Under the pieces are notes generated by a model. It was not told the DNA's origin, ran no database searches, and saw only the letters and a list, made by a program, of their open reading frames with translations. Positions 10,726 to 21,785 of a stretch of 64,000 nucleotides of DNA are shown here, one piece after another (position 1 is the first letter of the stretch; each line of letters begins with the position of its first letter). The DNA comes from Vitellaria paradoxa (taxonomy: Eukaryota > Streptophyta > Magnoliopsida > Ericales > Sapotaceae). The stretch lies in the NCBI GenBank assembly GCA_019916065.1, contig CM034236.1:24810358-24874357 (forward strand). The letters run 5' to 3'. The position numbers and the translations under genes are program-made.

Positions 10726-12830
10726 AATTGATCTCATGAACGATATAATCCAATCGAGTAACTTATGGTTCAATTTCAATATCAAACAAGTTACACAATC
10801 CAAGAATTGCATATATCATCCCAATGCATGTTGAATAAATCCAAATTAATCATGAGAACTAAAGTTTTCCAATTCTTATTATTCATTCAATTTGATCATC
10901 AAGCATACCCATGACGTGGCCTCGACTTCAAATCTCACCAAGTCATCCACTCACAAAAGAAGTCACTCAAGAAGGGTTTCTCTCATGGTTCTTGTAGGAA
11001 TGCAAAGAAAAAGAAGTGCAATGAACCCAATCGAGACATGAATGAAAGAATTGAAACATAACGAGTGACATAGCTCCATGAATGGATATCTCAATGCATT
11101 ATCAAATGAAAACACAACAATAACCCACATGAAATGGATTAATGCATCTATAAGTGTCACTTCCCTAAGGTCCATTAGGACTTCACTAGGTTGTAGCTTG
11201 GCCTCTGGGAATTCGTTAGATAATAACGGATAAGAAATTTCAAAGTGCATGTCTAGGGATATTTAGAAAGTGCAATAAAACTCAATTCATTCCAACTCCT
11301 CCTTTCATACCTTGAATGCCAAACATGAAGTCTTATTGAATTGTAACTCTTTTACTTTGCCTCTTTTTTTTTTTTTTTTCATGGGACTAAAAACAAATGA
11401 TACTTAAGAAATACTATGTCCCATACATATTTTCTTTTTTTTTTTATTTTTTTTTCTTTTTTCTTTTTGTCTTTTTCTTCTCCTTCTTTTTTTTTTTAAA
11501 TAAAAATTCTCTTCATTCCTAGCACATTTCTTTCCAACTTAAGTCTTCATCCTCACAACACCCATCTATATTAAACCATGATGCACTTAACATCCCATGA
11601 CATGCAAGGGTTGGCTAAAATATATAAATGGGGTTGAAGGGTCATAGATGTGGCTGGAAATTCAAAGAAAATCTCTCTATTTTTTTTTTTTTTTTTTTTT
11701 TGCATAAGCTTCAACATGGCTCCAAAGGTAATTTAATCAAAAGAAAAGACTAAGGCTCCAAAGATTTGAAAGATGGCCTAACATCACTCCTTAAGGTCAC
11801 AACAACTCATAAGATGCATTGATACACTCATACAAGTTAATGTGGTGCTTTGTGTGCATTGAGACCAAAGCAAGTAAGTGTGATGAAGCTATTCAAGGAC
11901 TAATAACATGAATAAATGATAGAGCATTAAATATATAAACCTCAAAAACAAAGATAAGGCTCAAAAGCTCACACAAAAGGGTTCAAGTCTCCACCTATGT
12001 CATAGCATACTCAAGTAATTAAATCTTATAAATAGCAATCCTTAACACACTCTCATCCAGTAATCTCAAAGGACATGTTCTTAAGGCATTAGGAAATTAT
12101 ATACTCAACTTGAATCATGCACCTTATTCAGTATTGAAACCAAATCACTCATTACTCTTATGGAAAAATATCAACATGAAACCAATCAAGAGAGACGTGC
12201 AAGGTCCAACTCATGCTAAGTCAACTCAATTAAGCTAAAAAATGCTCAAATTTTGAAAAATTTTGACAATTTTTGCAATAAAAGCACAAATCTCATCATG
12301 TGAACCCTATCCCCCAACCTAAATTGTACATTGTCCTTAATGTAATAGCCATAAAGCAAATATAGGTCGATAGTATGAAAGTAAGCATGATGAAGAGCAT
12401 ATAACCATAACCATTGAAGGCACAATTCAGTCAACCAAGCATAACTAGAAGTCAAGCACACACCCATTTATTTAAACTGCTTAAGGCATCACCTAATCCA
12501 CCCCCCAACCTAGATTCTACAGCACTCCCAACAACAAGCATATATAATCATTAAATACCAAAATGGAAGTACGAGATCAAGGAAAAGAGAGAGGAAAGAT
12601 ATTACCTCAAGAGCTTTCTTATTTGATGGAAAGAAAAACTATGAAAAGAAATTGTTAGAAATAAAAGAAAAGAAAATAGGGGAAAACAAAACAAAAAAAA
12701 GTTAGTAAGTAAAAGAAAATAAAAACAAAATAAAATAAGCAAAGAAGTAAAATTCTAAACTAACAAGAAATAAGAAAATAAGAAAAATAAAAACCTACCT
12801 ACTATGTACAAGGAAAATGAGAAAGAAGGG
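10726..12830 (-). other. Non-coding 3' region of gag-only element
   Basis: No protein is readable here. The region holds long poly-T tracts (about 11363-11510 and 11679-11702) and, at 12307-12342, a second polypurine-like motif, which on the minus strand reads TTAGGACAATG then TTTAGGTTGGGGG. A related motif is at about 12498-12515. Much of the order of landmarks is shared with the 3' region of Athila-2. Confidence 0.6.
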
Positions 12831-13229
12831 TCATCCAACACCTACCCTATCCCAAGCCTTACCAAATGGCTCTATTGACAAAATGTTCTCTTCGAACCCA
12901 TGAGAGATTGAAGATGGGTAAGCTCCAAGTGCATGTGACACTGGAGACAATGTGGCCAAGTGGGGTCCATAACATCCTAGATGAGGCCCACCATGAAGGT
13001 CAAATGTGAACATGGGATGCTCTAATAGACACTCAACACCAAGAAAGTCGATATAAGCTACCTCCTCAAGATAATCCACTACCCCTACCCAAGTGTGGTT
13101 TGTCTCAGACAAGTCACTCACTAAACCCCAAGTAAGACTCTTAAGTGGGACTAAATTAAGAGATGAGACGTGTGTATCACTCTCACTCTCAAGTGCACAA
13201 GTGAGTGATATGGGTGAGACTAACTCCAT
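12831..13229 (-). pseudogene. Acidic ORF downstream of gag, unassigned
   Basis: A 132-codon frame, rich in Ser, Leu and acidic residues, downstream of the gag frames of the gag-only element. I recognise no domain. It may be the C-terminal part of the original gag polyprotein, separated from 13304-13777 by a stop or frameshift, or an unrelated chance frame. Confidence 0.35.
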
Positions 13230-13303
13230 GCAAAACTATTCAGGCCAAGTGACATTTTTGCTCTTAGAATGAGTCTTAAGACACTGAAGAATAGCCTGAG
13301 TGA

Positions 13304-13777
13304 TCAAGGTAAGTCGAGCATCATACTTGGGGGGGTGATAGGTAAAGAACATGCATTGTTGACAAACTCCACACATAGTGGACTAATGTCTTCCAGACTC
13401 TTAGTGTGAGTGAAGGAAGGAACATGATCAAGAGAGTCTGAAACAATTGGAGTCGTGGACTCCACTCTCACAATATCCCCTAAATTGATGGTCTCCAAAG
13501 GTGTATCATCATCATCAAACAAGGACCAATCAATCTTGGATGTGAGTGATATGGGGCTAGGTTCACTAGTGTATATGGGCTCCAATGTGGTAACCTCGGG
13601 CAATGTTTCCTCAACAACCTCACAATTTACCTCAAAACCCATGATAGGAATGTAATTCGATGAATGCTCAAGGTTGTGAGGACAAGTTTCTAGAAAAACC
13701 TTAAGAAGTGTGTCTAAGTCAGAGCAAAACTCTATGGTAGACTCTAAAGGTGAGGCATCTGTAAGTGAAGTCTCCAT
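13304..13777 (-). pseudogene. Probable gag C-terminal extension, unassigned domain
   Basis: A 157-codon acidic frame that overlaps the end of the gag core by 34 bp in another frame, consistent with one original polyprotein broken by a frameshift. No zinc knuckle is visible. The composition (many D, E, S, T, P) is like the disordered linker downstream of Athila gag. Confidence 0.45.
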
Positions 13778-14451
13778 GAGTGGTGTGAGATATGAGCATG
13801 TGGTATGGTGTCACAAGTGGTGGATGCAATAGTATGCTTAAAATCTCCCCTAGGTTTCGTGTTCTTATAAAGGTACTCAAGATCGTGCCATGCCATATTT
13901 GGTGTAAGATCCAAAATTTCATCTAGAGTGTGGCGTATGTCTGGACACAAACCATGAAAGAAGCAACTCAAAATGCACACCAACTCTAAATGATGGCTTG
14001 GGTAGGATTGTAAAATATTGTTGAACCTTTCCCAACATTCATAGAACATCTCACCTTCTTTTTGAGAAAAAGATTTTAATTGAAATTGGAGGATGTATGT
14101 TTGATCGATGGTGGAAAAGTGAAAGTAAAATGCATTTGACAAATCCTCCCAAGACTGAATAGGTGAATTAATAGCATAGTACCAATCTAAAGCAACCTTA
14201 TACAAAGACATAAGGAAAAAATCAAACATAAAAGCATAATCCAAGCAACCAATAGTTTTATGCATGTAAGCCAACTCAAAATTTTCAAGATGGACGTGAG
14301 GGTCCTCATGCTCATGTCCAAAATATGAAGGTAGTATATGTGTGGTTTCTAGAACAAAATATGTGCCATAAATTTCTTCTAGATAACCAACATGTGGGTG
14401 GGTGGTGTTGGGTAAACCATATATGCATACATTGAAATCCATGTTCATCAT
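13744..14451 (-). pseudogene. Gag capsid domain of the non-autonomous element
   Basis: A 235-residue frame with the plant retrotransposon gag core: HLENFELAY near residue 55, then a hydrophobic helix ending ALDWYYAI, SWEDLSNAFYFHF, and SFSQKEGEMFYECWERFNN, a standard capsid signature. It would form virus-like particles in the cytoplasm. It begins about 245 bp inside the primer site, the usual place. Downstream the frame shifts into 13304-13777. No pol follows, so packaging could be in cis or trans but replication needs enzymes from elsewhere. Confidence 0.75.
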
Positions 14452-14675
14452 TAAAATGTTAAAAAGTAAAGAAAAGAAATAAAAATAGAAAACTAAGCTA
14501 AATATGCAAACTACACTAAATGCAATGCAAACTAACTAAATGGCAAGCAAATGCAATATGCTACAATGCAAAAATAAAGAAAAACTCCTAACTAAGAGAA
14601 TAGAGATAGGAAAGAATATTCTAAATTGCTTGAGACGATTCAATCCTAGCTCCAAATCGTGCGCAAACAATTACT

Positions 14676-14697
14676 CTCCCCAGCAATGGCGCCAAAA
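14676..14697 (-). promoter_or_regulatory. Primer-binding site, tRNA-Asp type
   Basis: On the minus strand TGGCGCCATTGCTGGGGA lies a few bases inside the 5' LTR. It differs at two positions from the tRNA-Asp complement used by Athila and related elements, and it fixes the orientation of the element. Confidence 0.8.
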
Positions 14698-15635
14698 TTG
14701 CTTGTCGATCCACAATGTGGATTTACACCCCAAGTGCAAGGCGGCCCGATGTAGCAATTTAAATTTAAATAGTGAAGTACCGGTCGTATCCATGGGGAGA
14801 GGTGTAGTAAACTCACAATTCTTCTTCTCTTGATTAGTAGGTGTCACACAAGAAAAATTTAAGAAAATTGGTTTGAGTTTGAAAATGAACCCTACCTAGG
14901 CATTTTGTCAAACACCTAGGAAGTGGCATTAAATCTAATTTGAAATTATGAAGGAAAATTTGATTCAACTAAAACAACTATAAAAATGACTCGGATCAAA
15001 CCAATTCAAGTAGTGATTTCTATGGATTTTCAAAGAGAACAATGACTAATTAATTTGGTTAAACATCAAGTTCACTTGGTTATTGTTCTAGATCAAACAC
15101 TTAGAGTGCAATAACACATACAGACTACATGAGAGTTCTACATGGCAATCCACATACAAATCCTTAAGATCGGGCATGAAGATTCCACCAAGCCACTCAC
15201 ATATAATGAACATATAATAAACAATCAAGAGTTAATCTAGTAACATCAACTAGTGGTTTCAAAGAATCCAAACAAACTAATCATCATTCAATAAATCCAA
15301 TTGAAATTGAAAATTAAAGCACAATTAAGAACAATGATTGAAAGAATTGGTAACAGCACTTAGTTCATGTAATTGAAAACCTAAATCAAACACTTAGAAT
15401 GCATAACCTATAAAGAGTACATATAAGTTCTATATTAGCAATCCACATACAATTTCTCAAAGAAGTGCATGAGAATTCTAATTAGCAACTCACATATAAT
15501 CTATATAAGCTATACAAACAAGGCTAGATCTAGAATTAACAACTAACAATTTCAATAGATTCAAACATTTCAAGCATCATTCATAAAGAATTTCAAGAAG
15601 ATTTAAACATTGAAAAGCAAAATAGCTTGAAAATC

Positions 15636-15657
15636 ACTTACCAAAAAAAAAAAAAAA
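15636..15657 (+). mobile_element. Micro-insertion of a LINE tail
   Basis: ACTTACC followed by about 15 A is inserted between two copies of AATAGCTTGAAAATC. The partner LTR (near 9500) shows the empty site, with a single copy and no insert, so the event is directly proven by comparison within the window. Confidence 0.85.
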
Positions 15658-15987
15658 ATAGCTTGAAAATCCACATACATCATCTACTATCCTTGATTTG
15701 GATCCAAGTAAGAGAGCCTAATCACACATAATGAAAGTGCAAATACATGAAAATGAAACAATTCCATTCATAAGCTCAAAATTCTAATATAAAAATTCAA
15801 AGGAAATGAAGCTTGATCCACTTTCTCTCTCTAAAACTCTCTCTCTACAAAAGGAAATCTAAAAAATTGAAATCTACATAATTCTTTTTTTCCTCCAGAC
15901 GACCTCACTCATATATATAGAATACAAAATAAGAAAGTACATAAATGCCCTTTCTCAAAAACTGGATTGCAGAATCCTCATATTGCA

Positions 15988-16430
15988 GGTTGGTTCGAAC
16001 AAGTGTTCGAACAGACTGATGGTTCGAACCAAGTTCCAGGACTTAGTCAAATTTTCTCCAATTGGACCTTGCACAGCTTTTATTGTTCTAACCAGTGTTT
16101 GAACAAGGGTTGGTTCGAACCAAGGTTCGAACCAAAATTCCATACTTAGAAAATTTTAATCTTCTGATGCTTGTCACTCTTCTATCGATCGAACCAAGGT
16201 TCAAACCACATGTGGTTCGAACAACTTTGCCTTAGAGAATTTCTGCACTTGTTGGTCTGCACCAGCTTCTGTTGTTCTAACCAACGTTCAAACAACCTGT
16301 GGTTCGAACAAGGGTTCGAACCACTTTCTCCACACTTAGGCAAATTTGCTATTGTTTCCTCTATCATGCCTTCTGTGGTTAGAACAAGGGTTTGAACAAA
16401 CTGTGGTTCAAACAAGTGTTCGAACCACTT
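15988..16430. repeat. GGTTCGAACC palindrome array in 5' LTR U3
   Basis: Second copy of the array at 9830-10283, with small differences in copy number near 16010-16020 and 16205-16225. Confidence 0.8.
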
Positions 16431-16603
16431 TCTTGATTTCCTCCATTCTGGTCCAACTTTTGTTATTTTCGTCCCAAACACCTACAATTCACAAGAAATT
16501 GTTATTAATGCATTAAAACTCATTTTCTCATCCTTTTAAAATATAAATTTATCTAACAACCCACAATTTAAGCTTTATGATTGTACTTTTCATAGTACAA
16601 TCA

Positions 16604-17659
16604 CCAACATATACAAAGCGATGGATATAGGTTTTGTACCAAGAACCAAATCAAAATGAACTTTTACCTCACTCTTAGGCAATAACCTTGGGAAACTCAA
16701 CCCTGCCATTAGACTTATCATCATCCATGGACATGTAAGCAAATAAGCTACATAAATCCATCCATCCCTACCTTTCCAAGGATTGCAACACTGAGAAACA
16801 CACTGATTAGTAAAGAAACAAACACGATCACCATATAAGGTAAACAAAGTCACTTATCCCTTGGTGCAATCTATCACTGCCTGGTAAGCTGCTAACCAAT
16901 TCATAGTAAGAATGACATCAAAACTCTTTATCCCTAACATAATTAGATCAAACTCCGAACAATACTCCTAACCATCTATACCATCTTTGATAAACAAATC
17001 ATAATCCTTACAAATCCTGCTCAACGAAAAATAACTTGTAATCGATGTCTCAATGCAAATGGGGGACCAACTTATGCATACCTAAACCCAATGTAGAAAC
17101 AAATGATGCAACAATAAAAGAATGTGATGCTCCTGTATCAATGAGCACTGTAGTAATGGAAGCATAGATAAGAAATATAGCCTTGTTAACTACAGGCTCA
17201 ACTGGTGCCTTTTATTGTGCCACTACATAAACTCTCCCCTGGGATTGCAAATTCGGTGGCCTACTAGCCCACTACATCTATTGGGCCCTTTTCCACTGCT
17301 GTTACTAAAACTCACTCTGCACACTGCCCTGCAAAACAAACCTTTGTTGCTGCTATGACAATTGTATTGACTAGGAAGTCAATGGCCAACTATCACGAAC
17401 TAAGTGGGTAATCTACTATATCCACCCTAATCTTCTACTACTCTGTTTCTATAGGTAGAACCTCTGAATATGGCCTGACTGGCTGCAAGTTTAACAAGCT
17501 TTGACTTCACTACTTTGCCCACCACCTGCAACAACCTTCTATCTGGTTCCTCCCAATCTTAGGGCACTCAAAATTGTTATGACCTAGGAGCCTACAATTG
17601 TGATAAGTAACCTACCACTGAGAAGATCCACCAAAAACTCTAAAATAAGATGGTGCAAT
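16604..17659 (-). pseudogene. Chromovirus nucleocapsid, protease and RT-linker (right half of split pol)
   Basis: Read on the minus strand from 17659. First a zinc-knuckle remnant at about 17530-17610 (NCRLLGHNNFECP, first Cys lost). Then the retropepsin active site LIDTGASHSFI at about 17125-17165, a typical stretch VILTMNWLAAYQAVIDC near 16870-16930, and the linker to RT, HFDLVLGTKPISIALYM, at about 16610-16660. Multiple stops break it. The next residues of the protein are found at 8577 on the other side of the inserted element. The gag upstream of the zinc knuckle is missing; an LTR starts 50 bp away. Order and motifs fit a Del/Tekay-type chromovirus. Confidence 0.82.
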
Positions 17660-17846
17660 TGTCATGCCCTGGATCTCGTGATCTAAGGGGTGAACTAAAT
17701 GCAATCATACACAAACATACACCAATTATACATATTCCTTGATTAAAACCATAACCACCCTGGAGTAGACATCCATAATCTAAAACAATAAAATAATGGC
17801 TAAGCCTTGGCTGAATAAGGTAATAGTGTTCCAACACAATCCCAAC

Positions 17847-17891
<45 letters not shown>

Positions 17892-17901
17892 TAATAATAA
17901 T
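17847..17901. repeat. (TAA)n microsatellite
   Basis: About 16 near-perfect TAA units inside the old LTR. It explains a tyrosine-rich open frame on the minus strand. Confidence 0.95.
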
Positions 17902-19155
17902 CTTGACCCTATATCCTTATAATCCAATCGAATAAGTCCAAATAAAATAATATTATAGTCCCAACTGATTTAGAATAATAACATTAATTCTAATAAAGTA
18001 ACACTAATCCTTTATAGCGGCCCCACCTAACTTTTAGGATCCACACCTACAACAAAATTTGTAGGGACGTGAGCACCATTCACTTGTGCCCATGATGTAT
18101 AGTATAACATATATAACATGCAGAAATGAAAAAAAAAACAATATATATAACCAATATAAAATTAGCATGCAGCAATCATATGTCATTAATCCACGTCGAT
18201 ATTTAATAATCATTAACCAAGTGATCAACATAATCAATTATCCATTTGTTATTTTTCTTTTATCTCTTTACCATTTCAAATCATCATCTTAAAATCATGG
18301 GGCGGGTATTACCAACATTGTTTCATTGGCCAACACCAAACAAAAATGATTAATAAAAAATGTTGTCGTTTTTAGGTCAACACTTAAGGGCTATGATTAG
18401 TCAGATAACAATTGTGTTACAGGCTACTGACCAACTGGCATGAAGATTAACCCCTGCATAGATTTAGGATCTTTTAACCCAAGGGTAATCTCTATATCTT
18501 TCGTATTTTGACTAGTATCCGTCAACCTTGCAATCGTAACATTACATCTTATTAATCTCTTTCCACTTTTTTATCATGTCGTATTCATAACCATCATCTC
18601 ATCACAATAACGTATCAATAATAAATTATTTCCTCATAGCCATTATCTTTAACAACTCATCACAAACAATAACATGTTTATTACCATAACAATTTATTAA
18701 TCATGGATCATAACCTCATAATCATTATTTCTAGCAACTCAACTTACCATAATCATTATTAATCATGGATCATAACCTCATAAACTATGTTTCTCAATTC
18801 ACATACTCATCATTTGTTTAGCTTTAACACCATTTACTTTATAAAAACCCTCTCTTAAAACTTAGTTTTCCAAAGTTTTTAGAAATTAGATCAATTTGTG
18901 AAACAAATAAGGACAAACGAGCAATCTGGCTAGAGCCCGTGCACTAGAGGGGGTTTTGGATGTCTCGCCCCTGACCTCGCAGTCCGGGACAGATGAAATG
19001 GAATATAGGAACTAATTTAATTAAATAAAAACCTGATCTTAGGTACATTCACCATAAATAATATTTATCAGAGTATCTAATATCATCCCTCATTCCTATA
19101 TAAAAATAATATTTAAGTACATTACAATCAATTAAACAATAATATAATCCACTTA

Positions 19156-19160
19156 AATGC
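19156..19160. repeat. Left TSD aatgc of Athila-1
   Basis: aatgc directly precedes the LTR start TGATTGCATG, and the matching aatgc follows the right LTR at 54645-54649, 35.5 kb away. This proves the two LTRs belong to one insertion. Confidence 0.9.
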
Positions 19161-20710
19161 TGATTGCATGCAATCATTGACATTTTTAACTTCATTCCAC
19201 ACTCTTTTTATCAACATTTTATCAAGTAAAATGAATTTTTATCTTGTTTTGATTACTTCTAATGTCGTTGTGTGTTTTGTAGGGGAATGGAGGAACATAG
19301 CTCAAGGAAGCCAAGTTAGGGGTTGAAAATTACAAATCAGAACTAAGCAGTGTACCTTGGGTGCACAAGGCTTAGGCGCCCAACTGTGCTACGGCTCGGG
19401 CACCCACCGAGGCTTGTTTTGGGTTGGACTTTCTTAGGACATTGATCAAACACTTGGCAGAGGAGCACCTTGAGTGCACACAACTTGGGCACATGAGACC
19501 TTGGGTGCTCGCCTGTGTTGGACCTTGGGCGCCCACAAAGAGCGAAACTCCAGCATCTGTTTAGGACTTTCATCGAACACTTGGGGTGTGCAGTGGCTTG
19601 GGTACATGCCTAGTGAGGCTTAGGTGCCCACGACTTTCCTCTAGTAGACTTTTAACATTAAGTTCGAATTGTAATTTTACATTTATACCCCTAAGTTGTG
19701 TAAGCCTATAAATAGGCTAAATTCTGATGTATGAAGAGACACTTAACCTAGATTAGCCGTATTCGATTTCAATTTTTGATTGTCGGAAGAGTTCACATTC
19801 TTTTTGCCTAGGGTTTGCTTTGTAGGTGTTACTCTTTATTACGTTTAAAAAGAAGTTCATCGTTTTCTTATTTTTATCTTTCGTTTTTGCTTTGCAATAC
19901 TTTATCTTCATTCTTTTGTTATTAGTTTAGGATCCAAACTTGCTTTAGAATATTTTGAAGTACTTCTCTTTAACTTTTTCTTAAGCAATGAAGAGCTTTT
20001 CACTTTCGCATAGCCTTAGTTACACTTTTACAATGCTAGGCTAAATCTTTTCCTGGTTTTAACCTAGGAATGTAATGAAATCAAATGAGATGAATTCGAA
20101 TATTATGAACTAAACATAGTTTATCATCTTTTGATTAAACATGGAAGAATCGTAGCTCTAGGTTAACATTCAAAACTGAATCACCTGTGATAAAGTTAAA
20201 CTTTGGTTACGATCTTGCGAACCAAAGGTCAATTCCATGTCCCAGTGATTTCGAAACTGAATTCAAAACGCTAGAATCGCAGTTGATTTATAAAAAAGGT
20301 TTTCTAATGTTAAATCTTTCAACCCAATACTACAGGTGTAGATATTAGGTTGAGTTAACCACATATTCGAATTCATCCCTTTGATAACATTACGGGAATA
20401 GGTTGAAACCGGGTGTTTCTTTTAAAAGTAGTTCATTTAAGTTTAAAAAAGTTGCTTTCCTTAGTATTTTAGGTTTTCGCTTTGTTTGTGTTTCCAAGTC
20501 ATTGTCACAATTCCAAGTTGAAAACCCAAAAAAAAAAAAAAATTCTTCTTTTCTTCCTTACAATTTTTGCAAGTATTTTCAAAAACAAGATTTTTCCAAA
20601 CCTAGTCACATCCTTGCTCCTTGGGGAGATGACGAAGGACTCACCTAGACTAAACTTCACCTGACCTCTTGCACTTGAGAGAGAGCCTCTTCTAATTTTG
20701 AGAGCGGTCA
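19161..20710 (+). repeat. Athila-1 5' LTR
   Basis: Starts with the perfect 16-bp palindrome TGATTGCATGCAATCA and ends in CA. The GC-rich motif cluster lies at about 19355-19640 and a TATA box (TATAAATA) at 19707-19714. The end of the LTR is immediately followed by the primer-binding site. Confidence 0.9.
19355..19640. repeat. GGGCGCCCA/GGGCACCCA motif cluster in Athila-1 U3
   Basis: About ten copies of a degenerate palindrome (GGCGCCCA, GGGCACCCA, TTGGGTGC, TGGGCGCCCA) interspersed with AAGGCTT, ending about 70 bp upstream of the TATA box. The 3' LTR has the same cluster at about 53300-53575. Confidence 0.75.
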
Positions 20711-20715
20711 AGTTT

Positions 20716-20733
20716 TTGGCCATTGCCAGGGAG
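20716..20733 (+). promoter_or_regulatory. Athila-1 primer-binding site
   Basis: TTGGCCATTGCCAGGGAG a few bases after the 5' LTR matches the tRNA-Asp type site seen in the other elements, with a short internal deletion. Confidence 0.75.
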
Positions 20734-20954
20734 TAACGGTGTGTGTGTGATGAACTCGGAGAACTTGTTGCTGAAAGTACTTGCCGACGTAGTTGCATTT
20801 AGACTTCTAGGTGACATCGTTTTATACTTCTTTTTTTGTCTTTGTATATTTATTTTCATTTTTGTTTTATTTTCTTTATTGTTGCTAGGATAGTAAAAAA
20901 ATATTTATCTTATAAAAAAAAAAAACTTTAAAAGACTCAAAATTTTTTAAGTGC

Positions 20955-21785
20955 ATGCAACTAAGATCGAGTAGGGTAATTGTAGTTGACTCTGAACTAG
21001 AAGACCCTTTCTATTATCCTAAATCACTTTCCACAGTCTCACTTACCACCTCATCTTTTCATTCAATGGCTGACTTAAGAGGGGAAGGTAGGGTGCATGG
21101 GGATAATGATCCCCCAGATGTTTCGGGTTTTGTTCCATTGAGAGATCACCTTAACCCTATTGGGCAAACTACACCATTTTGCATAATCTTGCCTTTGAAT
21201 AAGGTAAACTTTACACTTAGACCAGGAATCATCCAACTTCTTCCTACCTTCCATGGTCTTGACTCAGAAAATCCCTACAACCACCTTAGGGAGTTTGAGA
21301 AAGTGAACAACACTTGTGTTAACCACAATGCCAATGAGGATATAGTGCGCCTTCAACTCTTTCCATTTTCCCTTAAGGACAAAGCCAAGTTTTGGCTGAA
21401 TTCCCTTCGCCCACATTCTATTGCAATGTGGCATGAAATACAAACTGAGTTTCTTAAGAAATATTTTCCTACCCAGAAAACTTAGTACTATAGGCGGCAG
21501 ATTACCATCTTTTCTTGCAAACCCAATAAAAATTTCTGTTGAGCCTGGGAAAGGTTCAAGGACCTTTTAATGGCTTGTCCCCACCATACTTTTGAGCTAT
21601 GAAGATTAGTGAGCATATTTCATGAGTCTTTTACTCCTAGTCTTAAGTAACTAGTGTCAACCATGTGCAATGGTACTTTATTTGATAAGACTGTGGAGGA
21701 GGCCATGGACTTTTTGACACTATAGCTGAAGACTCGAATGATTGGGAAATTGGACCTCCTTCTTCTTCTGAGCATAGGAACCCCA
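20955..21785 (+). pseudogene. Athila-1 gag, N-terminal and capsid part
   Basis: The open frame 20955-21485 gives LRSSRVIVVDSELEDPFYY, PLRDHLNPIG, PGIIQLLPTFHGLDSENPY, RLQLFPFSLKDKAKFWLNSL and FLKKYFPTQ, the standard Athila capsid core. After a stop at 21483 the same homology continues (AWERFKDLLMACPHHTFEL, TVEEAMDFLTL) with further stops up to 21785. There a solo LTR interrupts it, and it resumes at 24544. It would form the particle shell. The frame is closed by nonsense changes. Confidence 0.85.
21781..21785. repeat. Left TSD of chromovirus-type solo LTR (cccca/ccgca)
   Basis: cccca here and ccgca at 24539-24543 differ at one position, consistent with an aged 5-bp duplication. Confidence 0.7.

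Larger units (their letters stand above)
8578..16603 (-). mobile_element. Gag-only, non-autonomous Athila-like LTR retrotransposon
   Basis: An 8.0-kb element with two long LTRs, 5-bp TSDs (ccaac) and a tRNA-Asp-type primer site. The 4.2-kb interior encodes only a broken gag; protease, RT, RNase H, integrase and ORF3 are absent, so it would depend on an autonomous partner. Its 3' region (10457-12350) is collinear with that of Athila-2: the conserved block at 10623-10725, the landmark at 11951-12010 and the CCCCCAACCT motifs recur in the same order. Inserted into the chromovirus pol. Confidence 0.85.
14699..16603 (-). repeat. 5' LTR of gag-only element
   Basis: Partner of 8578-10456, starting with TGATTGTACT at 16603 and ending in CA at 14699. 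The hairpin at 16578-16603 has perfect 10-bp arms. The array is at 15988-16430 and the TATA box at about 15912-15919. It is a few dozen bases longer because of the insertion at 15636-15657. The two LTRs differ at a modest fraction of sites, so the insertion is neither new nor very old. Confidence 0.9.
17660..19160 (-). repeat. Old chromovirus-type LTR, left part (continues at 54650)
   Basis: Begins TGTCATGCCCTGGATCTCGT, a diverged version of the ends at 21786 and 62393. Internal landmarks are also shared with 21786-24538, for example GTAGGGACGTGAGCAC and CAACCCGAGGGTAATCTC (here diverged). Athila-1 is inserted at 19160/19161 with TSD aatgc, and the LTR resumes at 54650. It could be the 5' LTR of the neighbouring chromovirus after loss of gag, or an independent insertion. 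Confidence 0.7.

Noticed and set aside
13304..13777. A plant host gene within the gag-only element
   Set aside because: It overlaps gag in the next frame and lacks any recognised plant domain; treated as part of the broken polyprotein.
17640..17927. Tyrosine-rich ORF
   Set aside because: Created by the (TAA)n microsatellite read on the minus strand.
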